15,496 nt of DNA from Actinomycetota bacterium (GCA_028695395.1 JAQVJB010000002.1:1-15496); one strand, 5' to 3'; shown: positions 1 through 7,616, counted from the first letter of the stretch. A program made the numbers and translations. Notes: generated from the sequence alone by a model not told the origin.

Positions 1-22
1 TTTTTTGTGTAAACTACTAATT

Positions 23-69
23 ATATAAATAGCCTGGATAGAAATTATATCTGCCCAGGCTATTTATAT
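23..69. terminator. Probable bidirectional terminator hairpin
   Basis: A perfect 15-bp inverted repeat (23-37 with 55-69) encloses a 17-nt loop. Its core AGCCTGG/CCAGGCT is the only GC-rich part and is flanked by A/T-rich arms, so on either strand the core stem is followed by a U-rich stretch (ATTTATAT). It lies about 60 nt beyond the stop of the minus-strand oxidoreductase gene and probably ends that transcript. It may also stop a transcript entering from the left. No long uninterrupted T-run follows, so the termination role is inferred. Confidence 0.6.
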
Positions 70-131
70 GAATTCAAATTAACTCAAAATTACCAATTTT
101 AAGTTAATAGATTACTCATAATAAAAACTGC

Positions 132-1373
132 TTATGTTCTCTTAGCTTTAAGAAGACCTTCTTCTCTTCTTATTTTTCTAAGAGCTTCTACATATTCTTT
201 ATCATAAGTGCAGCATCCAACATTTTTTTGCCTTATAAGAAGTTCTATGCACTGGTCGCAGGCTGTACACCATTTCACTTCATCGTCTTTGTTTTCTTTC
301 ATTTTTGCAGCCATGCTTGAATCAGCCAGAGATTGTCTCCCTATAGCTATCATATCGGTAACCCCGTCTTTTATATTTTTATTGCCCCAATACCTGATAG
401 ATGCTTCCTCTTTCTTGACTGCCTGAAGGTTATTATTGCCATTATTTAAAACCGAATAAGCAGAACCTATAACTACTGTTTCCGGTTTTAAAACGCTCTT
501 AACTGCTTTCTGGAAAGTAAAATGCAGATATACGTCATCAGGTATTTTTTTATCCGGTTGTGATAAAGCCAGTGTTATAGAAGGGCATCCGGCAGATACT
601 AATATATAATCTGCTCCTCTTGCTTCCAGGTTTTTCACAAGATCAAGGGATTCGCTGATATCCATTAATGCTGAATTAGGGCCTGCACTTCCACAACCTC
701 CCGGGAAGCCTTCCCATACTGAAACCTTTGAACCTATAATAAAATTAGGATCATTTATTTCTTTTTGCAGCCTTTCATAAATAGTATAAGCAAATCTTGT
801 TCTGTTTTCCCATGAACCACCGTATTTCCATTTTCTGTCATTGAATGGTCTAAGTATCTGGGAGCCGAGATAACCATGGCACAATTTCATATCTATGCCA
901 TCTGCACCTGCAGCATGAGCTATCTTTGCGGAAGTGATAAAATCATCCATAATTTTTTCCAAAGCCTCTTCCGTAAGTATTTCTCCGCCAAAACCAGGTA
1001 AAGGCTTTACGGTAACCCTTTTTGAAAAATCGGGATGGCTTATTTCTCCAGAGTGAGTAAGCTGGAATAAAAATATTGTTTTCGGATTTATTGATTTCAT
1101 TTCTTTTACAAATTTTGCAAGCGCCTTTTCATTTCGGGGCATTATGCTTAATTGCATTTTTCTTGATCTGCTTTCATAGCCTACAGTTATTGCTTCCAGA
1201 ACAACAACCCCTGAGCCGCCTTCAAAATGCTTTCCGTATCTTCTGTAAGTTTTTTCTCCTGGATTTCCTTCTTCATCAGCATCACAGCATTCCATTGCAT
1301 TAATTGCGATTCTATTTTCTGAGATTTTGTTTCCTATTTTAATAGGCTGGAATAAATAATCAGTATCATTCAT
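132..1373 (-). CDS. NADH:flavin oxidoreductase / Old Yellow Enzyme family, single TIM barrel with C-terminal cysteine cluster
   Basis: A 413-aa protein with the features of the FMN-binding Old Yellow Enzyme barrel. The N-terminus reads LFQPIKIGN, followed by QLTHSGE (104-110), the HGY motif (166-168), YGGSWENRTRF (184-194) and the phosphate-site GRQSLAD (345-351). Near the C-terminus Cys369, Cys372, Cys375 and Cys387 (with Cys388) form C-x2-C-x2-C-x11-C, close to the [4Fe-4S] motif of 2,4-dienoyl-CoA reductases. The protein stops there and lacks the second FAD/NAD(P)H domain of the roughly 640-aa dienoyl-CoA reductase and BaiCD-type enzymes, so electrons would have to come from another protein. 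Lys163 stands where many OYEs have the first His of the H-x-x-H/N substrate pair. The ATG has a strong SD, GAAAGGAG at 1380-1387. A cytoplasmic ene-reductase or related activity is expected; the substrate is unknown. The PAS-LuxR gene just upstream on the same strand is a plausible regulator. Confidence 0.88.
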   Translation of the reverse strand: MNDTDYLFQPIKIGNKISENRIAINAMECCDADEEGNPGEKTYRRYGKHFEGGSGVVVLEAITVGYESRSRKMQLSIMPRNEKALAKFVKEMKSINPKTIFLFQLTHSGEISHPDFSKRVTVKPLPGFGGEILTEEALEKIMDDFITSAKIAHAAGADGIDMKLCHGYLGSQILRPFNDRKWKYGGSWENRTRFAYTIYERLQKEINDPNFIIGSKVSVWEGFPGGCGSAGPNSALMDISESLDLVKNLEARGADYILVSAGCPSITLALSQPDKKIPDDVYLHFTFQKAVKSVLKPETVVIGSAYSVLNNGNNNLQAVKKEEASIRYWGNKNIKDGVTDMIAIGRQSLADSSMAAKMKENKDDEVKWCTACDQCIELLIRQKNVGCCTYDKEYVEALRKIRREEGLLKAKRT

Positions 1374-1433
1374 TTGAGTCTCCTTTCAAAAATAATTATT
1401 AGGCCGGAAATGGGATTCTTCATTATAGAGGCT

Positions 1434-1462
1434 ATTCTATTTTTATAATGATTGAATGTAAA
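1434..1462 (-). promoter_or_regulatory. Sigma-70-type promoter of the OYE-family gene
   Basis: Read on the minus strand, TTTACA (1457-1462) and TAGAAT (1434-1439) are separated by exactly 17 nt, each matching the -35 and -10 consensus at five of six positions. A start near 1427 would leave a leader of about 55 nt before the ATG at 1373. A second -10-like TATAAT (minus strand, 1422-1427) lies just downstream but has no good -35. The promoter implies that the oxidoreductase can be expressed independently of the upstream regulator gene. Confidence 0.6.
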
Positions 1463-1572
1463 TACATAAATTATCTTAGGATAAAACTGGTATAATGCTA
1501 GTATAATAAATATAAAAATCAGTTATTTAATTTATTATCCCTGTTTAATACAAATACTTTTTATTGATTAGC

Positions 1573-2487
1573 TTATCCCAGATTTAAAAGGTAAGACTGA
1601 AGATTTATATTTTTATTTGTCAGCCCTAATTTTTTTCTGATATTTAATCTGTGAAAATCTATTGCCTTTGAAGAAGAACCGGTAATTTCTGAAATCTCCT
1701 TCGTGGTCTTTCCTTCCTTGATCAGGGAAGCAATTTGTATTTCTTTAGGAGTGAGATTATATAATTCTGAAGAAAGCTTTAATGCGAGAGGTTCTATTAT
1801 CTTATTTAAATAAAATTCAATTTGCTCTACCTGTTTTATTTCCGTGCTTTTCTTTAATCTTATTTTCAATTCTTCCAGGACAGGCTTGATAAAGATGCTT
1901 ATATTGGAAACAATATTTTCAGCAATACGTTTTTCTTCCTTTTCAATTTCCCTGAAAAGAACTTTTAGTGCGGTATCCTGCTCCTGGAGAGTCTGGTTTT
2001 GAAGGTGTAGTCTTTTTTTAAGCATGTCTGATACTTGCTGTATTTTTTTCGTTCTCGTTATATCGCGGACATATTCGATTATGCCGACAACATTGTTTTT
2101 ATCGTCAAACAAAGGAAAGGAAAAAAGCTCATGCCAGCCTTCCGGATTTTGAGGAGTTTTATATTTTATTATATTTACATTTGATTTTTTACTTTTTATT
2201 GCCTTGATTGTGGGACAATCCTTGCAAGGTGATTTTTTATTATGATAAATCTGATAGCATTTTTTTCCGATAAAAGGTTTCTTAAAAGAATACCAGTTTT
2301 CCATTGCGGAGTTTGTCCCAAGAATATTTAAATTTTTATCCAGTATGCTTATACCGTCCTGAATGCTTTCAAAAAGGTATGAAAGAAATTGTTCAAATTC
2401 TTTTAATAACTTTTTTGCATCATTTTCTGATAGGCTTTCATGATTTTTCTTGCTAATCCAGGATTTTAAAAAATCAATTTTTTCCAT
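1573..2487 (-). CDS. PAS-domain transcriptional regulator with C-terminal LuxR-type helix-turn-helix
   Basis: A 304-aa cytoplasmic DNA-binding sensor. Residues about 33-150 form a PAS domain (SIQDGISILD at 41-50, then GWHELFSFPLFD, then VVGIIEYVRDITRTKK). A charged, probably coiled-coil region follows (about 150-235). Residues 243-302 are a LuxR/FixJ-type HTH (NLTPKEIQIASLIKEGKTTK at 244-263, FHRLNIRKKLGL at 278-289). No receiver domain or transmembrane segment is seen, so the signal is probably sensed directly by the PAS domain. That domain carries Cys77, His82, Cys88 and Cys91 in the pattern C-x4-H-x5-C-x2-C-P, which could bind a metal or respond to redox state. The upstream SD is weak (AAGAAGAAAAG). 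The same strand as the OYE-family gene, 199 nt downstream, suggests it regulates that gene or the divergent neighbours. Confidence 0.85.
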   Translation of the reverse strand: MEKIDFLKSWISKKNHESLSENDAKKLLKEFEQFLSYLFESIQDGISILDKNLNILGTNSAMENWYSFKKPFIGKKCYQIYHNKKSPCKDCPTIKAIKSKKSNVNIIKYKTPQNPEGWHELFSFPLFDDKNNVVGIIEYVRDITRTKKIQQVSDMLKKRLHLQNQTLQEQDTALKVLFREIEKEEKRIAENIVSNISIFIKPVLEELKIRLKKSTEIKQVEQIEFYLNKIIEPLALKLSSELYNLTPKEIQIASLIKEGKTTKEISEITGSSSKAIDFHRLNIRKKLGLTNKNINLQSYLLNLG

Positions 2488-2676
2488 TTGATTATGTTTC
2501 TTTTCTTCTTTGCCGGAAAATATTCTAAAAGTGATTTTTAATAGTATAATTAACGAAATTCAAGATAAAATATGTATAATTATAATTATTTTTTTGTATT
2601 AATTAAACCTTTTCCCTAAAACATAAAATCATTTTTATACATTTTATCATTTCACTCCTTCAGGCGACTTAATACT

Positions 2677-2748
2677 ATGGCAAGAAGTCTTGGGAGCTAT
2701 TTTCTAAACGCAAATGACAAAATTCATAAATTATATGATTGGCTTTAA
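2677..2748 (+). pseudogene. Possible gene relic or small ORF (23 codons)
   Basis: An ATG-initiated 23-codon frame beginning MARSLGSYFLNAND and ending in LYDWL. The same frame stays open upstream without a start back to about 2620. The residue mix and codon use resemble a genuine protein C-terminus rather than the surrounding A/T noise, and it coincides with the GC-richer patch. No proper SD precedes the ATG. It may be the tail of a decayed gene. Equally, the patch could be a structured RNA and the frame accidental. I cannot name a parent family. Confidence 0.2.
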
Positions 2749-2865
2749 TACCTTAATAATAGTATTCTAATTATGCTTCTCTTAACAGGATTAATCATTA
2801 AAGATAAATAAAAAGCATAATAGCTTTTCTAACCTCACATACCAAAGATTTTAACTTTATTTTAT

Positions 2866-2894
2866 TTTACTTAAAATATTTATTAATATATTAT
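2866..2894 (+). promoter_or_regulatory. Candidate promoter of the aminotransferase gene
   Basis: TTTACT (2866-2871) and TATTAT (2889-2894) have a 17-nt spacer and precede the ATG by about 55 nt. The -10 matches five and the -35 four of six consensus bases. The whole stretch is A/T-only, so chance matches are likely. Confidence 0.35.
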
Positions 2895-2948
2895 ATATTT
2901 CCTAAATTATTTCAGATCTTTTTAAATTTCTATTAATCGGAGGAGAAC

Positions 2949-4169
2949 ATGCCGGAGATAAGCTATGATTTTAACAAAATTCTTTCTCAGAGAGCACGAA
3001 ATCTTGAGGAAAGCCCGACTTTTGCACTTGAAAAAAAGATAGATGCTTTTGATTCAAAACTGAAAAAGGAAGGCAAATTTGTTATAAGATTTGGTATAGG
3101 ACAACCTGATTTTAATACACCTGAGAATATTAAAGAAGCAGCAAAGATTGCTATTGATGAGAATAAAACCAAATATACTGCTTCAACAGGAATAAGAGAA
3201 CTTAAAAATGCAGTCATTGAAAAATTCAGAAAAGAAAATAATCTTGAATATGAATTGGAAAATATTTTTGTCGGTAATGGTGCAAAGCAGGTCCTTGATG
3301 TAATCATCAGAACTTTTGTCAATAAAGGTGATAAAGTCCTTATACCTGTTCCTTACTGGGTAAGCTATACCCAGCAGGTTATATTATCAGAAGGAGAACC
3401 GGTTTTTGTAAAATATAATAATGAACTTAAGATAGATTTAAATGATCTTGAGAAAATATGCAATAGGTATGGAAAGCAGGTAAAGCTGATAATATTAAAC
3501 AGCCCAAATAATCCAAGCGGAATAGTCTACAATAAAGGTGAGCTTGAAGCTATCGGAGAAATATGTGCCAAAAATGGTATTTTTATTATCTCAGATGAAG
3601 TTTATGAAAAATTCCTTTATGGCGAGATAAAGCATTATAGTATTGCTGCATTAAGTGAAGAATTAAAGAAGATTACCATTACAGTAAATGCTGTTTCAAA
3701 AACATACTCTATGACAGGCTGGAGGATAGGATATTGTGCTGCTGCAAAAGAAATAATAAGCCAGATGGCAAAAATCCAGGACCAGGCGGCCTCCAATCCA
3801 TGTACTCCTGCGCAATGGGCATCTATCGAAGCTCTTAATGGTAGCCAGGAATCAGTTAATGTAATGAGGAATGAGTATGAAAAAAGGAGAAATTATATTT
3901 TTGAAAGACTAAGCAATATAAAAAATATAAAATGCAATCTTCCTGAAGGTGCTTTTTATGTATTTCCCGATATTTCGGGGTTTTTTAATAAAAAGATAAA
4001 GAGCTCTTTTGATTTTGCAGAACAGCTGCTGGAAAATGATTTTGTAGGAGTGGTTCCGGGAGCTGCTTTTGGAGATGACAGATTCATAAGAATCAGTTAT
4101 GCAACTTCAATAAATAATATAAAAGAAGGTATTGACAGGCTTGAAAATTTTTGTAAAAAGATTTCATAG
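2949..4169 (+). CDS. PLP-dependent class I aminotransferase (aspartate aminotransferase-like)
   Basis: A complete 406-aa fold-type I aminotransferase, typical in length. The N-terminal specificity region reads SPTFALEKKIDAF (22-34) and FGIGQPDF (48-55). Cofactor-site residues are visible: Asn187 in SPNNPSG (185-191), Asp216 and Tyr219 in SDEVYEKF, the Schiff-base Lys251 in VSKTYSMTGWRIG (249-261), Arg259 for the phosphate, and Arg381 in RISYA for the substrate carboxylate. This resembles the I-gamma subgroup, which includes bacterial aspartate and prephenate aminotransferases; exact amino-acid specificity cannot be read. It would move amino groups between aspartate-like donors and 2-oxoglutarate. 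The SD is very strong (GGAGGAG, 2939-2945). The next gene encodes PII, a 2-oxoglutarate sensor, making nitrogen metabolism a sensible shared theme. Confidence 0.92.
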   Translation: MPEISYDFNKILSQRARNLEESPTFALEKKIDAFDSKLKKEGKFVIRFGIGQPDFNTPENIKEAAKIAIDENKTKYTASTGIRELKNAVIEKFRKENNLEYELENIFVGNGAKQVLDVIIRTFVNKGDKVLIPVPYWVSYTQQVILSEGEPVFVKYNNELKIDLNDLEKICNRYGKQVKLIILNSPNNPSGIVYNKGELEAIGEICAKNGIFIISDEVYEKFLYGEIKHYSIAALSEELKKITITVNAVSKTYSMTGWRIGYCAAAKEIISQMAKIQDQAASNPCTPAQWASIEALNGSQESVNVMRNEYEKRRNYIFERLSNIKNIKCNLPEGAFYVFPDISGFFNKKIKSSFDFAEQLLENDFVGVVPGAAFGDDRFIRISYATSINNIKEGIDRLENFCKKIS

Positions 4170-4193
4170 TTGATTTCAAAGCATTATAATTAA

Positions 4194-4221
4194 TTGTTAA
4201 TATAGTACCTGAATATATATT
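4194..4221 (+). promoter_or_regulatory. Candidate promoter for the PII gene, near-leaderless
   Basis: TTGTTA (4194-4199) and TATATT (4216-4221) have a 16-nt spacer. Transcription starting the usual 6-8 nt after the -10 would begin only about 7 nt before the ATG at 4235, which lacks an SD. The two observations support each other, but the region is very A/T-rich. Confidence 0.3.
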
Positions 4222-4234
4222 TAAAATATAAGAT

Positions 4235-4573
4235 ATGAAAAAGATTGAATGCATATTCAGACCGGAAAAACTTGATGAGGTAAAAGAAGCATTGAATAAA
4301 AAGGGATTTACCGGTCTGACTGTTACGGATGTTCTTGGATGCGGAAAGCAAAAAGGACGAAAAGAAGTTTACAGGGGTGTTGCCCTACATATAAATCTAT
4401 TACCGAAAATAAAAATTGAAATAGTTGTAAAAGACGAAGATGCTAAAGATATAGCTGATTTAATTATTAAGACTGCCAGAACAGGGAATATTGGTGATGG
4501 CAAGGTTTTTGTAAGCAGCATAGAAGATGCATACAGAATAAGAACAGGCGAATCTGGTGAATCTGCAGTATAA
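4235..4573 (+). CDS. glnB: PII-family nitrogen regulatory protein
   Basis: A 112-aa protein matching the GlnB/GlnK fold over its full length. Trimeric PII proteins read energy (ATP/ADP) and 2-oxoglutarate and control ammonium transport, glutamine synthetase or other targets by binding them. Ligand residues of the family are in place: Gln39, Lys58, Lys90, Arg101 and Arg103, plus the C-terminal RIRTGE motif and Tyr46 of the T-loop. Position 51, the uridylylated Tyr of proteobacterial PII, is Leu, and position 49, the Ser phosphorylated in cyanobacteria, is Val, so control by these modifications is not expected. No amtB, glnA or nif gene is adjacent; it sits between an aminotransferase and a protease. 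No SD precedes the ATG (AATATAAGAT). The glnB symbol is used for the family; it could equally be called glnK. Confidence 0.92.
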   Translation: MKKIECIFRPEKLDEVKEALNKKGFTGLTVTDVLGCGKQKGRKEVYRGVALHINLLPKIKIEIVVKDEDAKDIADLIIKTARTGNIGDGKVFVSSIEDAYRIRTGESGESAV

Positions 4574-4605
4574 TTGTTAAAATTTTAACTGATAATGGTC
4601 TAAAA

Positions 4606-6093
4606 ATGAAAAGGTTTATAAAAACCGCTTTATTTCTAAGTATAGTTATTTTTATCTCTGTTTTCCTGCCGGGCAATATTTTCTCTCAGGACAGTACCAG
4701 CAATGAAGATATGCTTTCTCTTCAAGACGAAGTGTTGCTGGTTCAGCCTTCAGTCTGCTTTATTTCTACATACTGGTCTGCCAGGGTTTATGATGATAAC
4801 ACTGAAGAATGGAGTAAAACCTATTATTATGGTCCGGTTTGCGGAACAGGATTTTGTATTAATTCTGAAACAGGCCATATAATAACCGCAGGTCATGTTG
4901 TTGATGCTCCTTATAATACTATTAAGAGAGAAATACTTGATCAGTATATATTGGATAAATATCCAGATGATTATTATGAACTGTCCGAGTCTGACTGGGA
5001 TACTATTTTTATTTTTTTTAAGGTAGAAGGCATGCAGAAAAACATGCCTGACAGAGAAATATTTGTTCAATTTAATCAGGCTATAGCATCTATGCCGACA
5101 GAAAAAGATGATAACTTAATCCGTGCGGAATTGATTGAATTAAGTGATAGAAAAAACAGAGATATTGCCATGATACAGATACAGCCTGTAGTTGGAAAAG
5201 CGCTTTCTGCAGCAGTTCTGGCTGATTCATCAGATATTGAAATACTTGATCCTGTAAAAATAATAGGATATCCATATACTTCTGAAATCGGTCAGGATAA
5301 TCTATTAAACCCTACAATAACCAGCGGCACACTTAGCGGAAGCATAATAGTTGCAGGTAATCAGCTTATACAAATACAGGGAGATGCCCGTCCGGGTAAT
5401 AGCGGAGGCCCGGTCTTGAATTCTGCAGGAGAGGTGATAGGAATAATAACTAATGCTACAGATGAAACGAATAATTATTTAAGACCAAGCAATGATATTA
5501 AAATTATAATGGGTAAGGTATCTAATAAAACCGGAACGATTGAAGAGGAATGGAAAACAGGGCTTATGATGTTCAGGCAAAAACATTATATTGAAGCAAT
5601 AAAGCATTTCAATAACGTATTAAATCTTAATCAGACACACTTGCTTGCCCAGGAATTTAAAGCAAAAGCTCAGAGCAACATAGCTGATGATGTTCCTCTT
5701 GCAGCCGAGGAAGATGCAACTGCTGATAAAAAAGTTTCAGAAGAATCAATTACCAGCACATCTGCTGCTGTATCAGAAGAATCTGCAGAAAATGATGAAA
5801 ATCGATTTAAGTTTTTAACGATAATATTGATTATCTCAAGCATTATTTTTTTAGCTGTTCTTATTGTGATAATCCTGATTGTTTTGAAGAAAAGAAAAAT
5901 AAAAAAGAAAATAACAAATAATTATGACATTAATGAAGATACAGATCATGTAATAACTGTTGAAGAGTTGAAAGCTACAAGAGAAATTAAATTTAAAGGC
6001 GGGGAAAAAGAATTGCTGTGTTCGAATTGTGGAGCGATTGTTAAAGAAAGTCAGCCATTCTGTTCGCAATGCGGGGCAAGATTAAACCCGTAA
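4606..6093 (+). CDS. Membrane-anchored trypsin-like serine protease with C-terminal zinc ribbon
   Basis: A 495-aa multi-domain protein. Residues 1-28 form a signal peptide or N-terminal anchor. Residues about 40-305 form a trypsin-like (HtrA-type) domain with catalytic His97 (TAGHVVD), Asp186 (RDIAMIQI) and Ser266 (GDARPGNSGGPV). No PDZ domain follows. Instead residues about 315-357 look like a TPR-type helical pair (FRQKHYIEAIKHFNNVLNLN), then a Ser/Glu/Ala-rich linker (360-400), a single transmembrane helix (about 402-428) and a basic stop-transfer KKRKIKKK. The cytoplasmic tail ends in a zinc ribbon with Cys472, Cys475, Cys486 and Cys489. The protease would be outside and the ribbon inside the cell. 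The target is unknown; envelope quality control or transmembrane signalling are reasonable guesses. Only 32 nt follow the PII gene, suggesting co-transcription. No SD is visible. Confidence 0.87.
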   Translation: MKRFIKTALFLSIVIFISVFLPGNIFSQDSTSNEDMLSLQDEVLLVQPSVCFISTYWSARVYDDNTEEWSKTYYYGPVCGTGFCINSETGHIITAGHVVDAPYNTIKREILDQYILDKYPDDYYELSESDWDTIFIFFKVEGMQKNMPDREIFVQFNQAIASMPTEKDDNLIRAELIELSDRKNRDIAMIQIQPVVGKALSAAVLADSSDIEILDPVKIIGYPYTSEIGQDNLLNPTITSGTLSGSIIVAGNQLIQIQGDARPGNSGGPVLNSAGEVIGIITNATDETNNYLRPSNDIKIIMGKVSNKTGTIEEEWKTGLMMFRQKHYIEAIKHFNNVLNLNQTHLLAQEFKAKAQSNIADDVPLAAEEDATADKKVSEESITSTSAAVSEESAENDENRFKFLTIILIISSIIFLAVLIVIILIVLKKRKIKKKITNNYDINEDTDHVITVEELKATREIKFKGGEKELLCSNCGAIVKESQPFCSQCGARLNP

Positions 6094-6188
6094 TTGATTA
6101 TTTTATCAAAGTCTTATAGATTAGTTATCATTAATTTGGTTAACTTTTTATATAAAATATTAATCACTTAGATTTGCAGCTAGAAAGC

Positions 6189-7616
6189 ATGGATAGTTTT
6201 CAGGATAAAAAGGATTATAAGGATAGGCTAAAAAGTCTTTATAAATTCAATGAGATTTTATTAAAAAATTCTCCTGTAGCAATTGCAGTTTTAAATCCGG
6301 ATGCTTCAATTAGATATATAAACCCTGCTTTTGAAAAACTGACCGGTTTTTATTCCAAAGAAATAATCGGGATAAAGAATCCTTATCCCTGGTGGGATAA
6401 GGACAAAATATCAGAGATTAATATTATTTTTGAGAAGATGCTCTCAGGGAAATTATCAAAAGCTGAATTATCATATAAGTCTAAAGCGGGCAAAAAGTTA
6501 AAGGTTATTGTATCATGCAGTATTTTTAAAGAAAAAAATAATGACAAATATTATATTGCAAACATAGTAGATGTTACTGAGGAAAGAAAAAAAGAAAAAA
6601 AACTTGAATATGCGTCTTTTCACGATAATCTTACAGGAATCTATAACAGGGCTTATTTTAATGAAGAGATAAAGAGGCTAAGCAAAAGCAGGCTTTATCC
6701 AATAAGCATAATAATGGGGGATATAAACAGTTTAAAACTTATAAACGATGTATTCGGACATTATAAAGGCGATCTTTTATTAAAAAAAACTGCAAAGATA
6801 ATTAAAAAATGCTGCAGAAATGAAGACATAATATCCAGATGGGGCGGAGATGAATTTTCAATAATATTGCCGAAAACTAATGAAGAGACTGCAGAAAAAA
6901 TAATTTTAAGAATAAAAGAAGTTTGCAGAAAAGAGAATATCAATGAATTGCCTGTAAGTATTTCTTTGGGTTCTGCCACCATTAAAACAGGCAAACAAAA
7001 AATAAAGACAATAATAAAAGATGCTGAAGACAGGATGTATGAGGCAAAACTTATTGAAAGCGAGAATGTGACCAATCGTATAATAGGGGAAATCGAGGGT
7101 TTGCTTATCAAAAAAAATATTGAGAATAAAGGCCATATCAACCGTTTAATGGAAATGGCAAAGAAAACTGCTAGTATTATCAATCTTAAAAAAAATGAAA
7201 TAAGTAATCTTGAGTTTTTATGCAAATTTCATGATTTGGGTAAAATAACTATACCTGAAAGTATAATAATGAAAGCCGACAAACTTCTTGAAGATGAATA
7301 TAAACTGTTAAAAAAAAATCCGGTTATAGGCAGCAGAATAATTGAATCTTCTCCCAAAATAGCCCACGTATCAGAACTGATTCTTTCATACCATGAAAGA
7401 TGGGACGGGAAAGGATATCCAAGAGGATTAAAAGGTAAGGAAATTCCTTTTCTTTCCAGGCTTTTCTCGATAATAAACAGTTACGATACAATGATTTCCA
7501 AGGATGTTTTATATAAAAAACCAAAAACTAAAGAAGAAGCAAAACAAGAATTATTCTCATGCGCAGGGACACAGTTTGATCCTGAACTTGTGAAAGAATT
7601 TATAAAAATAATCTAG
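6189..7616 (+). CDS. PAS-GGDEF-HD-GYP cyclic-di-GMP signalling protein
   Basis: A 475-aa soluble protein with three domains. A PAS domain (about 20-135; NPDASIRYINPAFEKLTG) ends in the usual VTEERK. A diguanylate cyclase domain (about 143-290) has an intact active site, GGDEF at 219-223, and an inhibitory site RNED at 210-213 exactly five residues before it. An HD-GYP phosphodiesterase domain (about 310-475) has His348-Asp349 (FHDLGK), His393, His402 and GYP at 409-411. Both synthesis and hydrolysis of c-di-GMP are therefore possible, with PAS input choosing between them. No transmembrane segment is seen. The frame also opens at a TTG at 6174, but I chose ATG 6189 because a partial SD (TAGAAAG) precedes it and nothing precedes the TTG. 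Confidence 0.9.
   Translation: MDSFQDKKDYKDRLKSLYKFNEILLKNSPVAIAVLNPDASIRYINPAFEKLTGFYSKEIIGIKNPYPWWDKDKISEINIIFEKMLSGKLSKAELSYKSKAGKKLKVIVSCSIFKEKNNDKYYIANIVDVTEERKKEKKLEYASFHDNLTGIYNRAYFNEEIKRLSKSRLYPISIIMGDINSLKLINDVFGHYKGDLLLKKTAKIIKKCCRNEDIISRWGGDEFSIILPKTNEETAEKIILRIKEVCRKENINELPVSISLGSATIKTGKQKIKTIIKDAEDRMYEAKLIESENVTNRIIGEIEGLLIKKNIENKGHINRLMEMAKKTASIINLKKNEISNLEFLCKFHDLGKITIPESIIMKADKLLEDEYKLLKKNPVIGSRIIESSPKIAHVSELILSYHERWDGKGYPRGLKGKEIPFLSRLFSIINSYDTMISKDVLYKKPKTKEEAKQELFSCAGTQFDPELVKEFIKII

Larger units (their letters stand above)
2488..2948. other. 461-nt divergent intergenic region
   Basis: Separates the minus-strand PAS-LuxR gene from the plus-strand aminotransferase gene. Most of it is extremely A/T-rich. 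It should contain promoters for both directions. Between 2651 and 2700 it becomes clearly GC-richer and can fold (CTCC 2655-2658 with GGAG 2693-2696, GACTT 2666-2670 with AAGTC 2685-2689). A 9-bp inverted repeat ATTATGCTT/AAGCATAAT (2770-2778 and 2813-2821) lies further right. On the minus strand a 15-codon ORF (2650 down to 2603) begins after GAAGGAG. No gene of normal length is present. Confidence 0.7.

Noticed and set aside
1..131. Search for a partial gene at the left edge
   Set aside because: All frames are short or stop-rich; only the hairpin at 23-69 stands out.
1486..1502. Plus-strand extended -10 (TGGTATAAT) inside a near-palindrome
   Set aside because: No plus-strand gene or good -35 goes with it, and the surrounding region is A/T-rich. 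It may be an operator for the minus-strand genes but there is no second copy to support that.
2770..2821. 9-bp inverted repeat ATTATGCTT/AAGCATAAT in the divergent gap
   Set aside because: The loop is 34 nt, the stem is mostly A/T and no T-run or gene end is adjacent, so neither a terminator nor an operator is supported.
6174..6188. TTG start for the PAS-GGDEF-HD-GYP gene
   Set aside because: No SD precedes it; the ATG 15 nt downstream has a partial SD and starts at a normal place for the family.
6761..7225. 154-codon open frame antisense to the GGDEF region
   Set aside because: Hydrophobic low-complexity translation with many Ile/Phe/Ser, as expected from the complement of A-rich coding DNA; the plus-strand frame has full domain support.
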